Shown here: piece after piece, positions 1 through 5,528 of the stretch | How the letters are laid out: every line of letters begins with the position of its first letter | Position numbering within the stretch: the first letter of the stretch is position 1 | Origin: Alistipes sp. | GTDB lineage: Bacteria; Bacteroidota; Bacteroidia; Bacteroidales; Rikenellaceae | Length of the DNA: 5,528 nucleotides | Direction of reading: 5' to 3' | Assembly (NCBI GenBank): GCA_017501025.1 | Contig: JAFVXS010000063.1 | Coordinates: forward strand, 1-5,528 | Notes under the pieces: generated by a model | Told to the model about the DNA's origin: nothing | What the model saw: the letters and a program-made list of their open reading frames with translations, nothing else | Database searches by the model: none | Program-made: the position numbers and the translations under genes

Positions 1-21
1 AATATTAACAAGTGGTGTAAT

Positions 22-2913
22 GTGAAGAAATTTTGCATCTCGTTGCTTATGGCGGCAGTGCTGTCAGTTGGTTGCGAGCCTGCATCGGAGATTGACGAAC
101 CAGCACCGGAGCCGGAACCGACCCCCACTCCGACACCTACGCCTACTCCAACGCCAAGTGTTGAAAATGAGATTTTTATATCTGCGGTACGTGCTACCGA
201 TAGCACTATTGCTTTTGGTTGGACAATGGATAAAAACAATATCCAATATATAGCCGATGCAATTCCAAATAGTGGTTATGACTACTCACAAGATATCGAA
301 TACAACTATACGATCGCACTATACAAAAGCGAGAAGTGCACACCGGAGTCGTTAGTTGTTCGAGTCGAAAATATTGATGGCAGCCAGGCGTTTGATATTG
401 CAAATCGACCTCCTCGTTTTGTTGTTACGGGGTTAAAGCCGAAGACGGATTACTACGCAATGGTCTATAACGAGAGCAACGGCAAGAGGACCTACACTCC
501 GACAAAAGTCTCGACTACTGCATCTCTTGTTAATCGGAGTAGCGTCGTGAGGTCAAACGGCAAGGCGGGCGACCTTATATTGTTCGAAAATTTTGAAAAG
601 TTGCTCTATGGTGGCGATTTGTCTATTCGTGCTGCGGGCATATCTCGTTCGGATAGAGGGACGATGACACAGATTGCACCGATAGAGGGTAATATCTCAC
701 TCTCCGATACGGGATATATACTTGCCCACGCAGGTATAGAGATGGGACTCTTCTCGACTCTGCAATATATACTCGACGAAATCGGAATATCCGATTGGAG
801 CTGGATTGGCGGCAAAGAGGGCGCAACGGGTGGCTCTGTATGTGCTCGTGCGGGCTATATCAAGATTGGCACGGCAAACAATCGCTCATTTATCTGCACA
901 CCACAGCTCAAAGCTATACCAAACGGTCAAAAGGCGACTATCAAGGTGCAATTTCGTGCAGCACCTTTTGGGGCTTATACAAAGTCGAACGTTGAGCCCG
1001 TAGAGAAGGCGATGGCGGTAAATCTGCTTGCCGATGCAAAACAATCGAGCACCTATAATATGACCTATACGGATATTATTGACAGCACAACATTCACTTT
1101 GCAAGGCGATACGACTGCTGATTGGCAGGATTACTCCGTAACTCTTCGTGGTGCGACATCTACATCTGCGGTGGCGATAGGTGGAGCATTGGAGGCTACG
1201 CAGAGCAACCGAATGTTGGTCGATGATATTCGCATATACATAGAGTCGTTGGAGCCTCAAACCGATATTTCTGGTATAATAACCGACCAAAATGGTAGTG
1301 GGGTCGCAGGAGTAGTGGTATCGGATGGATATACCGTGACGACTACCAATAACAATGGAAGGTATGTCATCCCAATCAATGATAAAGCCAACTTTATCTT
1401 CTATACAACACCTGCACAGTATGAGATTGCTGTTGCCGAGGATGGCTACCCGCTATTCTATAAAATTATTGCAAGCAGCGATAACTTCGACTTTAAGTTG
1501 TCGAAGCGGATTGACAAGCAACGTCGTTGGGATTTGGTTGTTATGGCCGATCCGCAGACGAGCGAAAAGAAGATGACTCGCCACTACTTCAATACCTATA
1601 CGGCACCCGATATTAAGCATACCATAAATAGCGAGAACTATATGTCGGGCACAATGGCGGATGGTAAGCCTTTCGCCTACGGAATGGTGCTGGGCGATGT
1701 GGTAAATAATATGCCCGTCTCGCATATGCAGCGTGTACGTGAGGATATGAACTATGAGAATACCGCTGTCGGATGGTTTACCGTTCCGGGTAATCACGAT
1801 TGGTATAACTCGGCAAAAGATACAAATCCGAGCCTGAACAACTACCACTCGGTATTTGGCCCGAGCGTATATTCGTTTGATAGGGGCGATGTGCATATTG
1901 TGGGTATGAACAACACTATCACGGGTGCGGGCATAGGTGCTGGCGACTACGATATGGGCTTTACGGCAGATGAATATGCGTGGCTTGTAAAGGATTTGGA
2001 GTTGGTGGATAAGGATAAGTGTGTCGTACTTTGCGTACATATTCCGTTTTTTAATGGTAATCCGGATTTAAGACACAACAAATATTACAAAGAGACACTT
2101 ACGTTGCTCTCACGCTTCAAGAATGCCTATATATTCTCCGGTCACGGTCACTACTCCTATAATTGGAACTTCCCGGAGTATAACAACGTTCGCGAGTTTA
2201 ACCACGCAACGGTACACGGCACAACGTGGTCGCTTAAAATTTGTGCGGATGGTACTCCTGCGGGCTACTATATCTACACCTTCGAGGATAATGATTGCGT
2301 AAGAACTTTGTATAAAGCACTTGGCACGAACTCTACAAAGGAGGCTCGCAATGCTATACGAATGTATCTCGGCTCTGACAGCTACCAGGCAAAGATGACA
2401 TTTGGCTATGGTAAGAGCAGTAGGACGGTCTATGCAAATGTATTCCACGGATACACCTCTACAACGCTTACCGACTCCTCGCCTGTAAATGGAGTGTGGC
2501 AGATAGAGCTGTTCTATAAGGGAGAGAAGGTTGACGATATGGTGCAGGTGAAATATACTGATGCAGAGTATGGTCGCCAGGATAAACCGGCAGACTATCA
2601 GGAGGATTTAAGCTCTTGCGTCATCGATACAAAATATCTGCGAAATGATGTAGATTGGTGGTTTCTCTCGCGTGCGGTGTATGGTGACAGCTCGTTTAAG
2701 AATGCTAACGGCTATACGTGGAAAGGCAGCACCTCTTCGAGCTATCAGAAGAAGATTAAACACCTCTTTGCAGGAACATTGCCGGAGGATGTAACCGTGA
2801 GCAGTCGGGATGTAATGGTACGTGCCACATCTCCTACGGGCGAGGTGTTCGAACTGAACGAATTTACACCGTTCAGCCACAATGATAGTTTTGCGTGGGA
2901 GAAAATGGAGTAG
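22..2913 (+). CDS. Surface-type lipoprotein: FN3-like and jelly-roll-like regions plus calcineurin-like metallophosphoesterase
   Basis: Predicted exported metallophosphoesterase of 963 residues, substrate unknown. A lipoprotein signal peptide ends in SVGC, with Cys18 the lipidation site. An acidic stretch (E19, E23, D25, E26) and a Pro/Thr linker to about residue 46 follow, typical of surface-anchored Bacteroidota lipoproteins. Domains by eye: FN3-like (about 47-167); a jelly-roll-like region (about 184-412) ending in the VDDIRIY pattern; a small beta domain like MetallophosN (about 415-499, with ISGIITDQNGSGVAGVVVSD); the catalytic domain (about 504-715); and a MetallophosC-like domain (about 720-963, with the ADGTPAGYY signature at 742-750). 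Metal-site residues are visible: D510-P-Q512, G558-D559, G590-N-H-D593, H673 and G707-H-G-H710. The usual first-motif His is Gln, as in DPQ-type members of this superfamily, so the enzyme is probably active. The start is GTG, chosen because it gives an intact signal peptide; the frame stays open to the left edge. About twice the length of a bare phosphoesterase of this family. Domain calls are from pattern recognition; the jelly-roll is the least certain. Confidence 0.92.
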   Translation: MKKFCISLLMAAVLSVGCEPASEIDEPAPEPEPTPTPTPTPTPTPSVENEIFISAVRATDSTIAFGWTMDKNNIQYIADAIPNSGYDYSQDIEYNYTIALYKSEKCTPESLVVRVENIDGSQAFDIANRPPRFVVTGLKPKTDYYAMVYNESNGKRTYTPTKVSTTASLVNRSSVVRSNGKAGDLILFENFEKLLYGGDLSIRAAGISRSDRGTMTQIAPIEGNISLSDTGYILAHAGIEMGLFSTLQYILDEIGISDWSWIGGKEGATGGSVCARAGYIKIGTANNRSFICTPQLKAIPNGQKATIKVQFRAAPFGAYTKSNVEPVEKAMAVNLLADAKQSSTYNMTYTDIIDSTTFTLQGDTTADWQDYSVTLRGATSTSAVAIGGALEATQSNRMLVDDIRIYIESLEPQTDISGIITDQNGSGVAGVVVSDGYTVTTTNNNGRYVIPINDKANFIFYTTPAQYEIAVAEDGYPLFYKIIASSDNFDFKLSKRIDKQRRWDLVVMADPQTSEKKMTRHYFNTYTAPDIKHTINSENYMSGTMADGKPFAYGMVLGDVVNNMPVSHMQRVREDMNYENTAVGWFTVPGNHDWYNSAKDTNPSLNNYHSVFGPSVYSFDRGDVHIVGMNNTITGAGIGAGDYDMGFTADEYAWLVKDLELVDKDKCVVLCVHIPFFNGNPDLRHNKYYKETLTLLSRFKNAYIFSGHGHYSYNWNFPEYNNVREFNHATVHGTTWSLKICADGTPAGYYIYTFEDNDCVRTLYKALGTNSTKEARNAIRMYLGSDSYQAKMTFGYGKSSRTVYANVFHGYTSTTLTDSSPVNGVWQIELFYKGEKVDDMVQVKYTDAEYGRQDKPADYQEDLSSCVIDTKYLRNDVDWWFLSRAVYGDSSFKNANGYTWKGSTSSSYQKKIKHLFAGTLPEDVTVSSRDVMVRATSPTGEVFELNEFTPFSHNDSFAWEKME
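121..156 (+). repeat. (Thr-Pro)6 linker repeat in the lipoprotein
   Basis: Six consecutive Thr-Pro dipeptides (residues 34-45) follow a Pro/Glu run (residues 26-33). This forms an extended, stiff tether between the lipidated Cys18 and the first folded domain. The codons are mixed (ACC, ACT, ACA and ACG for Thr; CCC, CCG, CCT and CCA for Pro), so the repeat is exact in protein but not in DNA. That fits selection for a spacer rather than recent slippage. Confidence 0.85.
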
Positions 2914-2916
2914 AAG

Positions 2917-2953
2917 TTTTTATATAGCAAAAGTTTGCTTATATTTGCATCGA
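2917..2953 (+). promoter_or_regulatory. Putative Bacteroidota sigma-ABfr promoter for the thiamine-uptake operon
   Basis: TATATTTG at 2940-2947 matches the Bacteroidota -7 consensus TAnnTTTG at every fixed position. A T-run at 2917-2921, 18 bases upstream of it, sits where the -33 TTTG-type element belongs but is only a loose match. Transcription would begin around 2952-2955, just before the first base of the riboswitch P1 stem at 2957. That is the position expected for the promoter of a riboswitch-controlled transcript, with a leader of about 205 bases. Confidence 0.55.
2922..2944 (+). terminator. Weak hairpin after the phosphoesterase gene, possible terminator
   Basis: Nine bases after the TAG stop, AGCAA (2926-2930) pairs with TTGCT (2935-2939) around a 4-base loop. 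ATAT (2922-2925) pairs with ATAT (2941-2944) if T2940 bulges out. The stem is AT-rich, and only three bases (TTG) lie between it and a non-T sequence, so it is not a convincing intrinsic terminator. Its 3' arm overlaps the proposed promoter of the thiamine operon, so the inverted repeat may instead be incidental. Confidence 0.22.
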
Positions 2954-2956
2954 AAT

Positions 2957-3132
2957 AAAGGGGTGCTTATCTTTTTGAACCGCTTGTGCTGTTCTTCGGT
3001 TGATACGGGTTTAAGGATTCGTGGATAGCGTTGAATCGGCAGAGTGGGCAGGTTGATAGGCTGAGATTATACCCATCGAACCGAAACGGGTAATGCCGGA
3101 ACGGGAGAGTGATAATCACTACATACCCCTTT
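2957..3132 (+). promoter_or_regulatory. TPP riboswitch (THI element) with long P3 arm
   Basis: Senses thiamine pyrophosphate in the nascent mRNA and normally lowers expression of thiamine genes when TPP is abundant. The conserved core is all present: GGGGTGC (2960-2966); GGCTGAGA (3059-3066), the pyrimidine-binding side; ACCC (3071-3074); GAACC (3078-3082); and CGGGTAATGCCGG (3087-3099) followed by CGGGA (3102-3106), the pyrophosphate-binding side. Visible helices: P2, GGGT 2961-2964 with ACCC 3071-3074; P3, CTTATC 2966-2971 with GATAGG 3055-3060; P4, CCG 3081-3083 with CGG 3102-3104; P5, CGG 3087-3089 with CCG 3096-3098. The likely P1 is AAAG(GGG) from 2957 with (CCC)CTTT ending at 3132. Two oddities: the P3 arm spans about 95 bases, and a small hairpin (AGTGA 3108-3112, TCACT 3116-3120) separates the core from the 3' side of P1. 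It lies directly upstream of the receptor gene. Confidence 0.95.
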
Positions 3133-3180
3133 TCAAACTGTTTAATTAAATTAAAAGTTATGAAAAGGTTTTTTCTTTTT
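3128..3180 (+). terminator. Candidate riboswitch expression platform: start-codon hairpin followed by U-tract
   Basis: CCTTTTCA (3128-3135) pairs with TGAAAAGG (3161-3168). AACT (3136-3139) pairs with AGTT (3156-3159). TTTAA (3141-3145) pairs with TTAAA (3151-3155) around a 5-base loop. Only A3160 and G3140 are bulged, giving 17 base pairs in all. TTTTTTCTTTTT (3169-3180) follows at once. The ATG (3160-3162) lies inside the 3' arm. The structure could act as an intrinsic terminator or as a translation block. Its 5' arm overlaps CCCC (3126-3129), which can alternatively pair with GGGG of the aptamer. The pairings are seen in the sequence; the function is inferred. The stem is AU-rich, and the T-tract also encodes the hydrophobic start of a signal peptide, so coincidence is possible. 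Confidence 0.45.
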
Positions 3181-5409
3181 GCGGGGCTACTTACCCTCTC
3201 GACCTTTGCAGTACACAAGGTGTCTGCACAAGAAGTGACCGATTCGGTCAAAGTTTATCGTATTGAAACAGTGGCAGTTACGGCAATTAGAGCTGCTGAA
3301 CATCAACCCATCGCACAATCGTCGCTTACGTCCGATGAGATTGCAGCGATTAACTATGGCGAGGATATGCCGACGTTGTTGTCACGCCTGCCATCGGTAG
3401 TTGTAACCTCGGAGTCGGGTACGGGTATAGGCTCTACGGCTTTTCGTGTGCGAGGTACCGACCCGACCCGCATCAATGTCACGATGAACGGTGTGCCGAT
3501 GAACGATGCCGAGACCCACTCCGTATATTGGTACGATACGCCCGATATTGGCTCTTCGGTTGGCTCTTTGCAGTTGCAACGCGGCATAGGAACATCGACC
3601 AACGGAACAGGAGCCTTCGGTGCTTCGTTGAATATGACGACACAGCCGCTATCGACCGAGTTTCGTGGTTCGGCATCACTATCTTACGGCTCGTTCAACA
3701 CCAACAAGCAGTCGGTTGCTATCGAGTCGGGGTTGTTGGGCGGACATTGGGCTGTCGGCGGACGATTGTCGCACATCGGTAGCGATGGTTATATCGAGCG
3801 AGCCTCGTCACGGATGCTCTCTTATATGTTTCAGGCGGCATATTATGGTGGCAGAACTATGGTGAAACTGCTCTCGTTTGGCGGTAAAGCACGTGTCTAT
3901 CTCGCCTATACGGGTCTTACGGCCGATGAGATGGCGGAAAATCGCCGTCGCAATGTCGAGGGAGAGATTATGGGGCCTCTGCACGATGCGGCAGGCAATA
4001 TTCGCTACGATGCGGATGGTAATCCGGTGATGGGAGTAGTTGGCTATTACGACGACCACTCCGATAACTATTTGCAGTTGAACAATCAGTTAATTGTAAG
4101 CCATATATTTAACGACCGTTGGTCACTCAACGCTACGCTTCACTATACGCGTGGCGATGGCTACTACCAAAATTACAAAAACGACCAAAAGTTGAGCAAG
4201 TATGGTCTGCAACCTATCCGAGTTGATAATATCGATGTATCGCGGACAAATCTGGTGCGACGTAAATCGATGCTCAATGACTTCGGAGGTGCGGTTGCAT
4301 CGCTGAACTATCGTACCAAGAAGGTCGCTTTGTCGATGGGCTTATCGGCAAATATATATGACGGTGTCCACTTCGGAGAGGTGTTGGAGATGCAACGCGT
4401 AGAGTCATTCGAGCCTGCGGAGTACTATCGCAACGCCACTCGAAAATACGATGCGAACCTCTTTGCGAAGGTCGATTGGCAGGTTGCTCGTTCGCTGAAT
4501 CTCTATGCTGATTTGCAGTATCGTCACATTACGCATCGTATATCGGGCGTGAATGATAACTTCGATGATGTAACGGGGGCTTTGCAACGCCTCGATGTCA
4601 ATCGTCGATACAACTTTGTGAATCCGAAACTCGGTGTAACATTCTCTCGCAACGGACATACGGCATACGGCTCGGTAGCGATGGGACAGAAGGAGCCTAC
4701 ACGCAACAACTTTACCGATATCCGAAGTGGCGACTATCCGACCGCAGAGTTGATGGTTGATGGCGAGTTGGGCTATCGTTACGAGTCGAAACTGATTACG
4801 GCAGGCGCGAATTTTTACTATATGTACTATCACGACCAACTTGTGCTGACGGGCGAGTTGTCCGATACGGGCGAGTTGTTGTCGAGAAATGTTCCTCGCA
4901 GTTATCGACGCGGCATAGAGTTGATGTTGGCAATTTCGCCACTGCATTGGCTTACGTTTGAGGCGAATACTACTTTGAGCCAAAATCATATATTGGACTA
5001 TACGGACTATATCGATGACGTGCCGTTTTATCGTGGTCGCACGACTATTGCCTACTCGCCATCGGTGGTTGCCGCAGGTGCTGTATGTTTCTCGATTAAA
5101 GGCTTTGATGCCCGCTTTGCTGTGCGGTATGTAGGCAGTCAATATATGACCAATGGCGAGTATGCCGATTTACGATTGGATAGTTATACGGTTGCCGATT
5201 TGCACCTCGCATATACGTTGCCCGCAAAGCGTATGGAGAGGGTGCGATTTGGTATAGCACTCAATAATCTCTTCAATACGGAGTATTGCTCGAATGGCTA
5301 TGGCGGCTCGTGGTTGGAGGGTGCGACGTTGGCCGACCGCAAGTCGTGGGCGTGCTACTTTCCGCAGGCAAAATTCAATGTTTTGGCAAACGTAACAGTT
5401 AATTTTTAG
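3160..5409 (+). CDS. TonB-dependent outer-membrane receptor, predicted thiamine transporter (OMR1/OMthi type)
   Basis: Predicted outer-membrane beta-barrel of 749 residues that takes up thiamine or a derivative, energised by TonB-ExbBD. A signal peptide begins MKRFFLF and ends at KVSA/QE (cleavage near residue 23-24). A TonB-box-like segment follows (about 32-42, ETVAVTA). The plug domain (about 45-160) shows LLSRLPSV (73-80), FRVRGTDPTRINVTMNGVPMN (95-115), and RGIGTSTNGTGAFGASLNM (141-159). The barrel fills the rest, with YYDDHSDNY (296-304) and LHYTRGDGYYQNYK (327-340), and ends in a strand closing with Phe749, as outer-membrane proteins do. There is no N-terminal CarboxypepD-like domain and no neighbouring SusD, so this is not a SusC-type glycan receptor. 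ATG at 3160 is preferred over the in-frame GTG at 3109, which lies inside the riboswitch and would bury the signal peptide. There is no Shine-Dalgarno sequence; the leader is AT-rich. Substrate is inferred from the TPP riboswitch and the downstream pnuT-like gene, not from the protein itself. Confidence 0.93.
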   Translation: MKRFFLFAGLLTLSTFAVHKVSAQEVTDSVKVYRIETVAVTAIRAAEHQPIAQSSLTSDEIAAINYGEDMPTLLSRLPSVVVTSESGTGIGSTAFRVRGTDPTRINVTMNGVPMNDAETHSVYWYDTPDIGSSVGSLQLQRGIGTSTNGTGAFGASLNMTTQPLSTEFRGSASLSYGSFNTNKQSVAIESGLLGGHWAVGGRLSHIGSDGYIERASSRMLSYMFQAAYYGGRTMVKLLSFGGKARVYLAYTGLTADEMAENRRRNVEGEIMGPLHDAAGNIRYDADGNPVMGVVGYYDDHSDNYLQLNNQLIVSHIFNDRWSLNATLHYTRGDGYYQNYKNDQKLSKYGLQPIRVDNIDVSRTNLVRRKSMLNDFGGAVASLNYRTKKVALSMGLSANIYDGVHFGEVLEMQRVESFEPAEYYRNATRKYDANLFAKVDWQVARSLNLYADLQYRHITHRISGVNDNFDDVTGALQRLDVNRRYNFVNPKLGVTFSRNGHTAYGSVAMGQKEPTRNNFTDIRSGDYPTAELMVDGELGYRYESKLITAGANFYYMYYHDQLVLTGELSDTGELLSRNVPRSYRRGIELMLAISPLHWLTFEANTTLSQNHILDYTDYIDDVPFYRGRTTIAYSPSVVAAGAVCFSIKGFDARFAVRYVGSQYMTNGEYADLRLDSYTVADLHLAYTLPAKRMERVRFGIALNNLFNTEYCSNGYGGSWLEGATLADRKSWACYFPQAKFNVLANVTVNF

Positions 5410-5415
5410 GCGTAA

Positions 5416-5528
5416 ATGATGGATTGGCGATTGGCATTGCAGGTGGTGGGCGTGTTGCTCGGATTGTTGTACCTCTATTTGGAGTATCGTGCCTCGGTGT
5501 GGCTCTGGATTGTCGGTGTGTTGATGCC
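5416..5528 (+). CDS. pnuT: PnuC-family inner-membrane transporter, predicted thiamine permease (partial, 3' end beyond window)
   Basis: The first 37 codons of a gene that runs off the right edge. The visible protein starts MMDWRLALQVVGVLLGLLY, a hydrophobic first segment, followed by YLEYRASVWLWIVGVLM. This LEY-(K/R)AS-x-WLW-IVG pattern is the N-terminal signature I associate with PnuC-family vitamin transporters, which move unphosphorylated vitamins by facilitated diffusion and rely on intracellular phosphorylation for trapping. The gene begins six bases after the receptor's stop, so the two are surely cotranscribed under the TPP riboswitch. That makes thiamine (PnuT) a better substrate guess than nicotinamide riboside (PnuC). 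Two ATGs in tandem (5416 and 5419) are both usable; the first is annotated. The short length visible limits certainty. Confidence 0.85.
   Translation, partial: MMDWRLALQVVGVLLGLLYLYLEYRASVWLWIVGVLM

Noticed and set aside
121..156. The Thr-Pro repeat as a phase-variable or slippage-prone DNA repeat.
   Set aside because: The codons differ from unit to unit, so there is no perfect nucleotide repeat long enough to slip readily.
1453..2040. A 195-codon minus-strand open frame over the phosphoesterase catalytic domain.
   Set aside because: The + strand encodes all the metal-binding motifs here. The antisense translation has no signal or domain pattern.
3141..3150. The 10-base palindrome TTTAATTAAA as a regulator binding site.
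   Set aside because: It is pure A/T in an AT-rich leader, and it is accounted for by the larger start-codon hairpin. Nothing indicates a protein operator.
3109..3159. In-frame GTG at 3109 as the start of the TonB receptor, adding 17 residues.
   Set aside because: It lies inside the TPP riboswitch, and the added residues would bury the clear signal peptide that begins at ATG 3160.
2967..3251. A 94-codon minus-strand open frame over the intergenic region.
   Set aside because: It runs antisense to the riboswitch core and the start of the receptor gene. The encoded sequence has no recognisable features, and the conserved aptamer explains the DNA.
4405..5142. A 245-codon minus-strand open frame inside the receptor gene.
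   Set aside because: It is the antisense shadow of a clear TonB barrel sequence. Its product is rich in Arg, Ile and His with no domain pattern, as expected for a reverse-frame shadow.
3160..5409. The receptor as a SusC-type glycan transporter.
   Set aside because: There is no N-terminal CarboxypepD-like domain and no SusD gene next to it, its 749 residues are short for SusC, and a TPP riboswitch controls it.

Overview
The window looks like Bacteroidota DNA, most likely a gut-type member of the Bacteroidales; I cannot fix the genus. The pointers are a surface-type lipoprotein with an acidic, proline-rich tether, a TonB-dependent receptor, a promoter matching the Bacteroidota TAnnTTTG -7 element, AT-rich leaders without a Shine-Dalgarno sequence, and a thiamine-uptake gene order known from this phylum. 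All three genes lie on the + strand.

Layout. Positions 22-2913 encode a 963-residue lipoprotein. It carries a fibronectin-III-like region, a jelly-roll-like region, and a calcineurin-type metallophosphoesterase flanked by the N- and C-terminal accessory domains seen in the MetallophosN/MetallophosC family. The 246-base gap at 2914-3159 is fully used. It holds a weak hairpin, a near-consensus Bacteroidota promoter (-7 element at 2940-2947), and a thiamine pyrophosphate (TPP) riboswitch (about 2957-3132) whose P3 arm is unusually long. A 17-bp AU-rich hairpin then swallows the start codon of the next gene and is followed directly by a 12-base U-rich tract. Positions 3160-5409 encode a 749-residue TonB-dependent outer-membrane receptor. 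Six bases later, at 5416, a PnuC-family gene (pnuT type) begins and runs off the right edge.

How it works together. The riboswitch shows that the receptor and the PnuC-family permease form a thiamine-acquisition operon. The receptor would bring thiamine across the outer membrane and PnuT across the inner membrane. A kinase or pyrophosphokinase would be expected downstream to trap the vitamin as TPP, which in turn shuts the operon off. The phosphoesterase lies outside the riboswitch's control as far as the sequence shows. Its surface location next to a transporter for the unphosphorylated vitamin suggests, but does not prove, a role in removing phosphate from extracellular compounds.

The most original observations are the apparent expression platform of the riboswitch (a hairpin plus U-tract spanning the ATG, whose 5' arm can also pair with the aptamer's GGGG) and the large P3 insertion.
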